A stretch of 64,000 nt of DNA from Halarchaeum rubridurum. GTDB taxonomy: Archaea > Halobacteriota > Halobacteria > Halobacteriales > Halobacteriaceae. Under the pieces are notes generated by a model. The model ran no database searches, had not been told where the DNA came from, and saw nothing but the letters and a program-made list of their open reading frames with translations. Location: the NCBI RefSeq assembly GCF_014647115.1, contig NZ_BMOO01000001.1, forward strand, positions 62,001-126,000. The letters are read 5' to 3'. Shown one piece after another: positions 43,245-51,883 of the stretch; position 1 is the first letter of the stretch, and each line of letters begins with the position of its first letter. A program made the translations under genes and the position numbers.

Positions 43245-43639
43245 TCGCCGCGAGCGGGCGGGGGACTCCGGCTCCGGAGGGACACGGGCGAATCGACGCC
43301 GCTCCGGGGCCGATGGCGATGGCTCGTGGGCGAACAGGTGCGAGTCGGCGAAGCTGACGCTCACGAACGGGAGAGATGTGCTGCCCGGAACACTAACGAC
43401 CGGCCTCATCCCGGGGCGGCGTGCCGCGTCAGCCGGGAAACCCTCGTGCCGGGCAGGATCGCCGCGGGGTCAGTTGGGCCCCGCGGGGGGCGTGACGTGC
43501 CCTACGCGCGCGACTCGCGTCGCGGGTATGCCGCGCGCCCGGGTTCTCCACGCGTCATCGCGCCCGGAGCGGGTGGGCTCGGGTGGGGACTTGAGGCGCG
43601 CGAGAGGACGTAGGGGAGGCGTGCGTTTGAGGGCTACGC
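43245..43639. other. 395-nt gene-free stretch with nested stems (possible RNA)
   Basis: No convincing gene. On the plus strand CTGCCCGG (about 43381-43388) pairs with CCGGGCAG (about 43453-43460), enclosing CCCGG...CCGGG and GCGGC-GT-GCCGC. A second stem CCGCGGGG...CCCCGCGG lies at about 43472-43496. No match to tRNA, 7S or RNase P RNA cores was recognised. Could be a structured RNA or merely GC-rich spacer. Confidence 0.35.
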
Positions 43640-43882
43640 TTACGCCCGCGCGTCGACGTCGCGCGCGTCCTCGTCGAGCTGGTAGACCTGCTCGCGTGTC
43701 TCGCAGACGCCGCAGACGCACTCGGCGTAGCCCGCGTCGGCGAGCTCGGCGAGGGCGTCGCGCGCTTCGTCCTCGTCGATACGGGCCTCGCTCGCCACCT
43801 CGGCGGGCGAGAGGGGCCCACGGTTGTCGAGGACCACGCGGGCGAGCTTCGCGTGGCACGAGAGTTGGACGGTGCCGCTCAT
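43640..43882 (-). CDS. Small winged-helix-like protein with a cysteine cluster
   Basis: 80 residues. LSCHAKLARVVLDNRGPLSPAEVASEARIDEDEARDALAELADAGY is a helix-turn-helix/winged-helix-like pattern, followed by ECVCGVCETREQVYQL with C55, C57, C60; C9 is the fourth cysteine. It may bind a metal or Fe-S cluster and DNA. ATG at 43882 has GTTTTTG about 23 nt upstream. Small conserved haloarchaeal type. Confidence 0.75.
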   Translation of the reverse strand: MSGTVQLSCHAKLARVVLDNRGPLSPAEVASEARIDEDEARDALAELADAGYAECVCGVCETREQVYQLDEDARDVDARA

Positions 43883-44059
43883 ACCGCGATCTTGCCGATG
43901 CCCGCCAAAAACCCTTGCCTTACCGGCGAGGACGGCGTCTGCCGTCGGTACGGGCGGTGCTCGCGGCTATCGTCGCTCGGGCACGTCGCCGGTAGACGTT
44001 CGTCCACCGTCACCGGACCGACGCAAAGCTTGATAACGTATGACACGCTATAGTGAGGC

Positions 44060-44302
44060 ATGGAACAGAAGGTGCTCAACGTTGACCGCTACGTCCCGAG
44101 CGACTACCTGAAGCGCAAGCTCCTCTCGGGGGAGATCGAGACGCTGACGCTCCACGAGCGCGTCGCGGACCCCGGCGACACCTTCGAGGTACAGGGCGCG
44201 ACGTTCGAGATAACGCGGGTAGAAGTACGCGACGCGGCGGACCTCGACGTCCCCGACGAGGACGGGAACGCCGTCGTCCACTTCTTCGAGCGCGTCGCCT
44301 GA
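44060..44302 (+). CDS. Uncharacterised small protein
   Basis: 80 residues with the order of strands VLNVDRYVPSDYLKRKLLSGEIETLTLHER and DTFEVQGATFEITRVEVRDAADL, a compact alpha/beta fold reminiscent of ASCH/PUA-like domains, though no firm match. Ends VVHFFERVA. TTGATAA ends 23 nt before the ATG. The stop abuts the asd stop on the other strand with no spacer. Confidence 0.7.
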   Translation: MEQKVLNVDRYVPSDYLKRKLLSGEIETLTLHERVADPGDTFEVQGATFEITRVEVRDAADLDVPDEDGNAVVHFFERVA

Positions 44303-45334
44303 CTAGAGCCAGCCGTCGCGTTCGAGCAGCTCGCCGTTGAGCACGGAGGCCCCCGCGGCTCCGCGGAGGGTGTTGTGCGCGAGCGTGTTGTACTGGACGC
44401 CCGCGGGCGTCTCCTGCACGCCGCCGGCCGCGACCGCCATCCCGTTCCCGAGGAACCGGTCGAGACGCGGCTGCGGGCGGTCCGGCTCGTCGAAGGACTC
44501 GATGAGTGGGTCGGGCGCGCTCGGGAGGTCCTGCGTCGCCGCCTCGTCGAAGGCCTCGTAAATCTCCGCGACCGTCGGGTCGTCGCCGAGCTCCGCCCAG
44601 ACGTTCTCCAGGTGGCCGTCGAGCGTCGCCACGCGGTTACACGACGCCGACACCTCGACGTCGTGCCACTGGACCTGACTGCCGTCGAACTCGCCGAGGA
44701 GTTTCCGGCTCTCGGTCTCCATCTTCTCCTCCTCGCCGCCGATGTACGGGATGACGTTGTCGAGGATTTCCATGGACGTCACGCCGGAGTAGCCCGCACC
44801 GGAGACGGCCTGGAGCGTCGAGACGTGGACGCGTTCGAGACCGAAGTCCGTGAGCGCCGCGAGCGTCGGGACCATCGTGATGGTCGAGCAGTTCGGGTTC
44901 TTCACGAGCGCGCCGTCCCACCCGCGCTCGTCGCGCTGGACCTCGATGAGGTCGAGATGCTCGGGGTTGACCTCGGGGATGACGAGCGGGACGTCGTCCG
45001 CGTTGCGCTCGTTCGAGGAGTTAGAGGAGACGACGTAGCCCGCCTCGCAGAAGTCGGATTCGACGCGCTCGGCGACCGACGACGGCAGCGAGGAGAATAT
45101 CAGGTCGACGTCGTCCGGGACGGCCTCCGGCGTCGTCTCGACGACCTCGACGTCCGCGACCGCGTCCGGGATGGGCGTGTCCACGCGCCACTTCGCGGCC
45201 TCGCGGTAGGAACTCCCGGCCGATTCAGCCGAGGCGGTCAGGGCGGCGATTTCGAACGTCGGGTGGTCGGAGAGCAACTGGATGAACCGCTGTCCGACGG
45301 CACCGGTCGCTCCGAGTACGGCAACGCGTGTCAT
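44303..45334 (-). CDS. asd: Aspartate-semialdehyde dehydrogenase
   Basis: Reduces aspartyl phosphate on the way to lysine, threonine and methionine. 343 residues. NADP motif GATGAVG at 8-14; catalytic cysteine C149 in VKNPNCSTITM; active-site segments QAVSGAGYSG and EVSASCNRVATLDGH. ATG at 45334. Convergent gene ends 1 nt away. Ribosomal protein S17e lies in the same direction upstream. Confidence 0.96.
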   Translation of the reverse strand: MTRVAVLGATGAVGQRFIQLLSDHPTFEIAALTASAESAGSSYREAAKWRVDTPIPDAVADVEVVETTPEAVPDDVDLIFSSLPSSVAERVESDFCEAGYVVSSNSSNERNADDVPLVIPEVNPEHLDLIEVQRDERGWDGALVKNPNCSTITMVPTLAALTDFGLERVHVSTLQAVSGAGYSGVTSMEILDNVIPYIGGEEEKMETESRKLLGEFDGSQVQWHDVEVSASCNRVATLDGHLENVWAELGDDPTVAEIYEAFDEAATQDLPSAPDPLIESFDEPDRPQPRLDRFLGNGMAVAAGGVQETPAGVQYNTLAHNTLRGAAGASVLNGELLERDGWL

Positions 45335-45382
45335 TACCTCACGGAAGACGTGAGGGCGACAAAGTGGCTTCGGTTTGGGCGC

Positions 45383-45562
45383 TCAGTTACGCTTGTGCGT
45401 GATGTAGCCCGCGATTCGGTTGCGGACCTCCTTGGACTCGATGTTCGTGAGCTCGGAGACCGCGTCCTTGTTGTGTTCGAAGTCCTGGCGGCTGAACGCG
45501 TCCGGGTATCGTTCGAGGAGGATGTTCCCCGTCTTCTTGACGTAGTCGGGCTTGATGGCCAT
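45383..45562 (-). CDS. rps17e: Ribosomal protein S17e (eS17)
   Basis: 59 residues, below normal gene-calling size. [21 protein letters not shown] begins the protein and it continues with [16 protein letters not shown] and [18 protein letters not shown]; this matches archaeal eS17 in length and pattern. Basic and helical, unlike the acidic neighbours, as a ribosomal protein should be. Small 30S subunit. The ATG lies 24 nt from the next gene's stop. Confidence 0.95.
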   Translation of the reverse strand: MAIKPDYVKKTGNILLERYPDAFSRQDFEHNKDAVSELTNIESKEVRNRIAGYITHKRN

Positions 45563-45586
45563 GCTCGGCCGTTCGACCGGCGAGCG

Positions 45587-46444
45587 TTAAAACGTTCTGT
45601 CTTCGCCTCCCGGCCGCGCGTCCGCGCGTCCCCCGTCCGACCGCGACGTCTCCGCGAACCACTCGACGACGGCGTCGCGCACGCGCTCTCGGACCGCCCG
45701 GTTGTCGCTCGGCCGGCCGAGCGAGACCGCGTCCGCCCCGTACGCGAGGTACTCCCGAACCGTCTCGCGGTCCCGGACGCCGTTATTGGCGATGAGGAAG
45801 CCGTCGAAGGCCGCCCGAACGCTCGCCACGACCCCCTCAGAATCCATCGCGTCGACGTGCAGGACGGCCGCGCCCGCGTCGTCGAGGGCGCGCGCGAGCG
45901 CCGGGAGGTCGACGCCCGGCACCTCCGCGCGGACCTTCACGCTCGTCGTCGCACCCGTCTCGCTCGCGGCCGCGACGACGTCGCACAGCCGGTCGGTGTC
46001 CGCGAGCAGCGTCTCGCCCGCGCCCGCCGCGCACATCTCCGATTGGCGACAGTGGGCGTTCACCTCCAGGACCGCGTCGCGCTCGGCGCAGACGCGCGCG
46101 ACGGGCCGAATCGCGCCGGGCGTCGTCGCGCGGACGTTCGCGCCCGCCGCAATCGGCGCGTCCGCGAGGCGGTCGAGTTCGGCCGCGACGAACGCCACGG
46201 GGTCCGCGGGGAGGAACTCCGTGCGGTTCCGGTCCGCAGCCATGCGTTCCGCCGCCGTCCGCGTCGGGTCGTCGACCGCGATGCCGCCGAGGAACGCGAG
46301 GCCGGCCTCGCCGCTCGCTTCGCGCGCCCACGCCGCGTCCGCCTCCCCCGAGAGGCTGGCGAGCGCGACCCGGGGGTGGAAGTCCACGTCCGCGTCCGCT
46401 CCTCCCTCCGCGTCCGCCCCCGTCCCCACACGTCCGCTACCCAT
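45587..46444 (-). CDS. Dus-like/dihydroorotate-dehydrogenase-like TIM-barrel protein
   Basis: 285 residues, FMN-type TIM barrel. [19 protein letters not shown] (with NxHCRQ, like the Dus/NifR3 NGCP region), [34 protein letters not shown] and [30 protein letters not shown] (phosphate-binding end) are the seen elements. Likely a flavin oxidoreductase; whether it acts on tRNA is unknown. Its start overlaps the end of cofD by 8 nt, so it is coupled to cofD and may be tied to F420 metabolism. Confidence 0.8.
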   Translation of the reverse strand: MGSGRVGTGADAEGGADADVDFHPRVALASLSGEADAAWAREASGEAGLAFLGGIAVDDPTRTAAERMAADRNRTEFLPADPVAFVAAELDRLADAPIAAGANVRATTPGAIRPVARVCAERDAVLEVNAHCRQSEMCAAGAGETLLADTDRLCDVVAAASETGATTSVKVRAEVPGVDLPALARALDDAGAAVLHVDAMDSEGVVASVRAAFDGFLIANNGVRDRETVREYLAYGADAVSLGRPSDNRAVRERVRDAVVEWFAETSRSDGGRADARPGGEDRTF

Positions 46445-47462
46445 CGACGGCCTCCAGCGCGTCCGCACAGGCCCGCGCGACCCGCGCCGCGTCCGCGTCG
46501 TCGTCCATCCGCGTGTCCGTCCGCACGACGTGGCGGTCGAGTTCCGTCCCGTCCTCGGTGTCGAGCACGAACGCGTCCGCGAAGTCGTAGACCGCGGCCA
46601 CGCCCGCCGTACTCGGCTCGCGCCCCGTCGCGCGCATCAGGTCGTCCGCCGGCCCGCTGAACACCTCGTCCTCCACGAACGGCGACACCGCGACGACCGT
46701 CGTCTCGTGGAGGGCCTCGCGCACTCCCTCGAGGGCGAGTAGCGGTCCGAGGCTCGTCACGGGGTTCGACGGCCCGACGACGACGGGCGCACGCAGGGCC
46801 TCGCGGACCGCGTCCGTCGGTTCGGCGTGCGCCGCACCGCGGAACTCCACGTCCGCGACGTCCACGTCGCCGCCCCGACCCACCCAGAACTCCTGGAAGT
46901 GCATCGGGCCCTCGTCACCGCTCGCTCGTTCCGCCTCGCTACGCGACACGTGGACCAACGTCGCCACCGGGTCGTCGCTCATCGGGAGGAGCGTCACGTC
47001 GAGGTCGAAGGCGTCCGCGAGCGTCCGCGTGACCTCGGTGAGGCTCCGACCCTCGTCGAGGAGGCTCGTCCGCAGGACGTGGACGGCGCGGTCCCGGTCC
47101 CCGATGGTCATGAACTCGCGCGCGGCCGAGAAGCGCCGCCAGCGCGCGATGTCGCGGCCCGCGGTCTGCGCCGCGGCGTCGAGGTAGCGCGGCCCCGCAT
47201 CGAGGCCCGCGCGGTCCGCGAGGCGGTCGAGTTCGTCGTGCGTCTCGTGGGTGTCGCCCTCGATACCCCACCAGAACTCGCGGTCGAGGACGCCGCCGCG
47301 GTCGAACAGCACCGTGTCGAGGTCCGGCGAGACGAGGAAGCCACCGAGCTCGACGTCGTCGCCCGTGTTGGCGACGACGGTCGTCTCGGCCGGGTCGAAG
47401 ACGCCCGCCGCGCCGGCGAGGAGCTTGGGGGTCCCTGTCCCCCCGGAGAGGAACGTCGGCAT
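46437..47462 (-). CDS. cofD: 2-phospho-L-lactate transferase (F420 biosynthesis)
   Basis: 341 residues. [12 protein letters not shown] at the N-terminus binds the nucleotide/phosphate; [24 protein letters not shown] and [18 protein letters not shown] are CofD motifs. Transfers phospholactate to FO, giving F420-0. Supports F420-dependent enzymes such as the luciferase-like protein. ATG at 47462 with GTTTACC about 24 nt upstream. Coupled to the Dus-like gene downstream. Confidence 0.94.
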   Translation of the reverse strand: MPTFLSGGTGTPKLLAGAAGVFDPAETTVVANTGDDVELGGFLVSPDLDTVLFDRGGVLDREFWWGIEGDTHETHDELDRLADRAGLDAGPRYLDAAAQTAGRDIARWRRFSAAREFMTIGDRDRAVHVLRTSLLDEGRSLTEVTRTLADAFDLDVTLLPMSDDPVATLVHVSRSEAERASGDEGPMHFQEFWVGRGGDVDVADVEFRGAAHAEPTDAVREALRAPVVVGPSNPVTSLGPLLALEGVREALHETTVVAVSPFVEDEVFSGPADDLMRATGREPSTAGVAAVYDFADAFVLDTEDGTELDRHVVRTDTRMDDDADAARVARACADALEAVDG

Positions 47463-47523
47463 GGGTTCGAAGAAGGAGGGGTGGCTGGTAAACGCTTGCG
47501 TCGGCGAGCGGGGACGGGACCGA

Positions 47524-48363
47524 CTACGCCGTCGTCTCGTTCGTCGACGTCGTGGTCGTCGTGGTCGTCTCGTTCGTCGTCGTGGACGTCCCGTTCGTCG
47601 TGGTCTCGTTCGACGCCGTCTCGTTGGCGAAGCGCTGTTCGGCCTGGCTCAGCCACGCGGGCGTCGGGTCCGTCGAGCCGATCTCGGTGTAGGTGCGCGT
47701 CGAGTCGAGTGTGGCCCGCTCGGTCGCCACGTGGAACTGCTGGCGCTCGACGACCCCGTCGCTCGTGATACCGAGTCGGACGGTGACGTTCGCCTCGCTC
47801 GCGTTCCCGAACGCCGAGGTGTTGGCGATGGGGAGCGTCGCGGGGTGGGCGACGTACGTGTGGAGCGTCGAGCCGTCGAACTCGGTCGTCCCCTCGTACG
47901 TGAAGTCCGCGCGCTCCGTGAGCGAGGCCACGCCGGGCGAGACGTACGCGCTCGCGTTCGCCGAGCGGAGCGCGCCCTGCGCGAACGCCGTTCGGTTGCC
48001 GGTGGTGATTCGGGTGTAGGCCGTCCCGTTCGGACCCACGTACACCTGGCTGTCCTGGGGCCCCTGCACGATACGCAGGGAGTACGCGCCCGTATCGAGG
48101 TCCGCGCGGACCGCGGTGAGGCGCGAGGCGGACTGCCCGCTCGCGTAGCTCGCGCTGGACTGGAGCCGGTACGTGAAACTCCCCGCGTCGCGGATCGTCG
48201 CGGCGTGCTGCTGGTCTATCTGCGTGCCGTTCAACGGTGTCTCGTAGGGTTGGGCGGTCGTCGCGTCGTCGCTCGCACCCTGCGGGCCTGAGAGCGCGCT
48301 ACAGCCCGCGAGGGCGACGAGTACGACGAGACAGCAGGCGGCGAGGGCTCTCGTGTGGCGCAC
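47524..48363 (-). CDS. Secreted lipoprotein, haloarchaeal type
   Basis: 279 residues. Short signal peptide ([20 protein letters not shown]) with a lipobox LAGC at about residues 18-21, so the mature protein would be lipid-anchored outside the cell. A two-lobe beta-rich outer-surface domain of about 210 residues follows, then a threonine/asparagine-rich C-terminus (about residues 245-278) that looks glycosylatable. GTG at 48363 is used because it places the basic residues before the hydrophobic core. No clear function. Confidence 0.85.
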   Translation of the reverse strand: MRHTRALAACCLVVLVALAGCSALSGPQGASDDATTAQPYETPLNGTQIDQQHAATIRDAGSFTYRLQSSASYASGQSASRLTAVRADLDTGAYSLRIVQGPQDSQVYVGPNGTAYTRITTGNRTAFAQGALRSANASAYVSPGVASLTERADFTYEGTTEFDGSTLHTYVAHPATLPIANTSAFGNASEANVTVRLGITSDGVVERQQFHVATERATLDSTRTYTEIGSTDPTPAWLSQAEQRFANETASNETTTNGTSTTTNETTTTTTTSTNETTA

Positions 48364-48453
48364 GCACCCGACTCGGGACGCGCCCCGGTATAAGCTGTCG
48401 GTCCGCGCGGTGCCCCCGGCGGTTTTTGTAGGGCGGCGCGCGAACCACGACTC

Positions 48454-49698
48454 GTGACGACGATCAAGGACAGCGTCCACGACCACATCGAGGTGCACGG
48501 CGTCGCGGACGCCCTCCTCGACACGCCGCCCGTCCAGCGCCTCCGGCGCGTCCACCAGCTCGGCACCGCGAGCCTCGTCTACCCCGCCGCGAACCACACG
48601 CGCTTCGAGCACAGCCTCGGCGTCTACCACCTCGCGGGCGAGGCGCTCGACAGCCTCGACGTGGACGGCGTCCGCGCGAAACGCGTCCGCGCCGCCGCGA
48701 TCCTCCACGACGTCGGTCACGGGCCGTTCAGCCACGCCATCGAGGGGCTGATCCACGACCGCACCGGCAAATATCACGACGACGTCGACGACCTGCTCGC
48801 GTCCGGCGACGTCGCCCGCGTCCTCGACGAGCACGGCCTCGACCCCGCCCGCGTCGCGGCGATGGTGCGCGGCGAGGGCGACCTCGCGGGAATCGTCGCG
48901 GGCGAACTCGACGTCGACCGGATGGACTACCTCGTGCGCGACGCCCACCACACCGGCGTCCCCTACGGGACCATCGACCACGGCCGGCTCGTCCGCGCGC
49001 TCACGCGCCACGAGGGAACGCTCGTCCTCGACGAGGGGAACGTCCAGAGCGCCGAATCGCTCCTCCTCGCGCGCGCCCTGATGAACCCCACCGTCTACAA
49101 CCACCACGTCGCGCGTATCTCGACGGCGATGCTCCGCCGCGCCGCGGAGCGCCTGCTCGCGACGACCGAGACGACGCCCGCGACCCTCCGCCGGATGGAC
49201 GACCCCGCGCTCCGGACGGCGCTGCGCGACTGCGAGGCGAGCGCGAGCGTCGCCCGCCGCCTCGACCGACGCGACCTCTACAAGCGCGCCGTCTGGGCGG
49301 AGATGGCGGACGTCGCGGACGACCCGTATGCGGACGACCCCGTCCTCGACGCCGAGCGGGGCGAGATACGCGGGTACGAGCGCGAAATCGCCGCGCGAGC
49401 CGGCGTCGAACGCGACGCCGTCCTCCTCGACGTCCGCGCGCGCCCGACGATGCGCGAATCCGACTCGCGCGTCCTCGTCAACGGCGAGGTCCGCAGACTC
49501 GACGAGCAGTCGACGCTCGTGCGCGCCCTCCAGATGGCCCAGCGCGAACAGTGGCGACTCGGCGTCTACGCGCCCCCGAGCGACGTCGACGCGGTCGGGC
49601 GCGCCGCCGTCGACGTCCTCGGTCTCGACATCGACGGCGCGCTCGTCAACGAGACGACGCGCGGGCAGTACAACCTCGGGGACTTCGGGGAGAACTAA
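48454..49698 (+). CDS. HD-domain phosphohydrolase
   Basis: 414 residues, COG1078 family. HTRFEHSLGVYHLAGEAL (H53) and AAILHDVGHGPFSHAIEG (H85, D86) give the HD metal site; further along ELDVDRMDYLVRDAHHTGVPYG with the last aspartate. Relatives include dGTPase-like enzymes such as SAMHD1. It probably cleaves a nucleotide. GTG start at 48454 with a TTTTTG box before it. Directly followed by an amidohydrolase gene 24 nt away. Confidence 0.9.
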   Translation: MTTIKDSVHDHIEVHGVADALLDTPPVQRLRRVHQLGTASLVYPAANHTRFEHSLGVYHLAGEALDSLDVDGVRAKRVRAAAILHDVGHGPFSHAIEGLIHDRTGKYHDDVDDLLASGDVARVLDEHGLDPARVAAMVRGEGDLAGIVAGELDVDRMDYLVRDAHHTGVPYGTIDHGRLVRALTRHEGTLVLDEGNVQSAESLLLARALMNPTVYNHHVARISTAMLRRAAERLLATTETTPATLRRMDDPALRTALRDCEASASVARRLDRRDLYKRAVWAEMADVADDPYADDPVLDAERGEIRGYEREIAARAGVERDAVLLDVRARPTMRESDSRVLVNGEVRRLDEQSTLVRALQMAQREQWRLGVYAPPSDVDAVGRAAVDVLGLDIDGALVNETTRGQYNLGDFGEN

Positions 49699-49722
49699 GC
49701 CCGTCGACCCCACAGGGGACCC

Positions 49723-50739
49723 ATGGAGCTAGAGGGCACGATACTCGCGGGCCGCGACTTCGAGGCCGTGGAGGGTCGCGTGGTCGTCGAGGACGGACGA
49801 GTGGCCGCCGTGGAGGAGGCGAACGTCGAGAGCGACGACGTCGTCCTCCCGGCATTCGTGAACGCGCACACGCACATCGGGGACTCGATAGCGAAGGACG
49901 CGGGCCGCGGGCTCTCCCTCGAAGAGCTCGTCGCGCCCCCGGACGGGTTGAAACACCGCCTCCTCCGCGAAGCCGACCGGGCGGAGCTCGTCGAGGGGAT
50001 GCGCCGCTCGCTCTCGTACATGGCCGAGTCGGGGACGGCGGCGACGCTGGAGTTCCGCGAGGGCGGCGCCGCGGGCGTCGAGTCGCTGCGCGAAGCGAGC
50101 GAGGGGGTCGGGATAGACGCGCTCGCGTTCGGCCGCGACGACCCCGACGTCCTCGACGTGTCCGACGGATACGGCGCGAGCGGCGCGAACGACGCCGACT
50201 TCACCGTCGAGCGCGGGCGGGCGCGCGACGCCGGGAAACCCTTCGCCATCCACGCCGGCGAGGTCGACGAGACGGACATCCACCCCGCGCTCGACCTCAA
50301 CCCGGACCTGCTCGTCCACATGGTCCACGCCGACGACGACCACCTCGCGCGCGTCGAGGAGACCGACACGCCGGTCGCCGTCTGTCCGCGCTCGAACCTC
50401 GTGACGGACGTCGGCCTCCCGGACGTCCCCGAACTCCTCGCCCACACGACGGTCGCGCTCGGGACGGACAACGTGATGTTGAACTCGCCGTCGATGTTCC
50501 GCGAGATGGCCTACACGGCGAAACGCTACGACGTGACGGCCGTCGAGGTCCTGCGGATGGCGACGACCGCGGGCGCGGAAATCGCGGGGCGAAACGACGG
50601 GCTGATCGAGGCGGGGCGAACCGCGAACCTCCTCGTGCTCGACGGCGACTCGCACAACCTCGCGGGCTACCGCGACCCCGTCCGGGCGGCCGTCCGGCGC
50701 GCGAGCGCGAGCGACGTGAAGCGCGTCCTCCACGCCTGA
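49723..50739 (+). CDS. Amidohydrolase, SsnA/cytosine-deaminase-like
   Basis: 338 residues. LPAFVNAHTHIGDSIAKDA (HxH near residue 49), FAIHAGEVDETD, LVHMVHADDDHLARV and VALGTDNVMLNSPSMF supply the metal-binding set of the amidohydrolase superfamily. It lacks a typical C-terminal extension. Substrate is unknown. Same direction as, and 24 nt after, the HD gene, so an operon is likely. Confidence 0.83.
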   Translation: MELEGTILAGRDFEAVEGRVVVEDGRVAAVEEANVESDDVVLPAFVNAHTHIGDSIAKDAGRGLSLEELVAPPDGLKHRLLREADRAELVEGMRRSLSYMAESGTAATLEFREGGAAGVESLREASEGVGIDALAFGRDDPDVLDVSDGYGASGANDADFTVERGRARDAGKPFAIHAGEVDETDIHPALDLNPDLLVHMVHADDDHLARVEETDTPVAVCPRSNLVTDVGLPDVPELLAHTTVALGTDNVMLNSPSMFREMAYTAKRYDVTAVEVLRMATTAGAEIAGRNDGLIEAGRTANLLVLDGDSHNLAGYRDPVRAAVRRASASDVKRVLHA

Positions 50740-50757
50740 GCGGGCCGGCCCCTACTG

Positions 50758-51714
50758 CTACTCCGCCGGGCGGAGGTGCTCGCAGTCGCCGGCGTGGACG
50801 ACGCGGCGCTCCGTCCCGGTGTCGACGACGAGCGCGCCGACCTCCGTGACGTCCACGGCCTCCCCGACGATTGTCTCGGAGGGGAGCGTGACGCGCACGC
50901 GCTGGCCGAGCGTCGCCGCGTGGTCGCGCCACGCGTCGCGCGCCGCGTCGGGGTCGTCGCGGAGGTCGTCGAAGCGTTCGAGGAAGCGCTGGACGAGTCG
51001 ACGCCGGTCGACCGGGTCGCCGCCGCGCTCGACGAGGAGGCTGGTCGCGTCGGCGTCCGCCGGGAGGGCGTCGGCCGGGACGTTCGCGTTCAGCCCGAGG
51101 CCGAGCACGACCCACGAGACCCGCCCGGCCTCGCCCTCCATCTCCGTGAGGAGCCCCGCGAGTTTCCGACCGCCGCGCTCGGCGTCGGGGTCGGGGACGA
51201 GCAGGTCGTTCGGCCACTTGATTCGCGCGTCGACCCCCGCCTCGCGGACGGCCCCGCAGGCCGCGGCGCTCGCGGCGACCGTGAGCAGGGAGACGCGTGA
51301 GGGGGCGAGCGCCGGCCGGCAGACGACGCTCAGCCAGACGCCGCCCGGGGGTGACGACCACGCGCGGTCGAGGCGGCCGCGCCCGCCCGTCTGCTCGTCT
51401 GCGAGGACGACGACGTCCGACGCCCCGTCGGCCGCGAGGTCGCGCGCGCGGTCGTTCGTGCTCGGGAGCGTCTCGTGGTACTCCACCTCGAAGGGAGCCT
51501 CACAGCCGTACTCGACGGCGAGGCCGCCGAACTCCGGAATCGCGTCGAGGACGTACCCCTCGCCGGTGCTCTCGATTCCGAAGCCGGCGTCGCGCAGCGC
51601 CTCGACGTGCTTCCACACCGCGGCGCGCGAGACGCCGAGGCGGTCCGCGAGCGCGGGGCCGGCCACGGGGCCGTCCGCGAGCGCGTCGAGGACCGCGCGG
51701 CGCGTGTCGTTCAT
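50758..51714 (-). CDS. birA: Biotin-[acetyl-CoA-carboxylase] ligase, bifunctional BirA
   Basis: 318 residues. N-terminal winged helix (about 1-60: ALADRLGVSRAAVWKHVEALRDAGF) with DNA-binding form; then the ligase domain with STNDRARDLA, ADEQTGGRGRLDRAWSSPPGGVW (biotinyl-AMP loop) and IKWPNDLLV. The C-terminal SH3-like domain is at about 255-318. It attaches biotin to the carrier domain of the carboxylase located next to it, and may repress biotin genes. CTTTTAC lies about 25 nt before the ATG. Confidence 0.95.
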   Translation of the reverse strand: MNDTRRAVLDALADGPVAGPALADRLGVSRAAVWKHVEALRDAGFGIESTGEGYVLDAIPEFGGLAVEYGCEAPFEVEYHETLPSTNDRARDLAADGASDVVVLADEQTGGRGRLDRAWSSPPGGVWLSVVCRPALAPSRVSLLTVAASAAACGAVREAGVDARIKWPNDLLVPDPDAERGGRKLAGLLTEMEGEAGRVSWVVLGLGLNANVPADALPADADATSLLVERGGDPVDRRRLVQRFLERFDDLRDDPDAARDAWRDHAATLGQRVRVTLPSETIVGEAVDVTEVGALVVDTGTERRVVHAGDCEHLRPAE

Positions 51715-51883
51715 GTACGGGAGTATGCGGCGCGCGTAAAAGAGTCGTCCGACACGGGTGGAGGTATGCGGGAGAGCGCCGGGTCGGCTCCACGCGGTCG
51801 TGTCCCGCTCCGCCCGCGTCTCGCTCCGCCCGTTCACCCGTATCCCGCTCGTCCGCCCGCGTCCCCGCTAGCTCGGTCGTGGC

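Noticed and set aside
43381-43496. Cobalamin, TPP or other known riboswitch, RNase P RNA or 7S RNA
   Set aside because: No B12 box, thi box or conserved RNase P/SRP core sequences were found by eye on either strand; kept only as an unknown structured stretch.
43326-43613. Possible 95-residue plus-strand protein in the stretch after the UspA gene
   Set aside because: Composition is Arg/Gly/Pro-rich with few acidic residues, unlike the proteome; no promoter or conserved pattern; stems overlap it.
43898-44053. 51-residue frame with three cysteines (CLTGEDGVCRRYGRC) between two small genes
   Set aside because: It covers the promoter regions of both neighbours and ends in atypical codons; a small zinc protein remains possible but lacks support.
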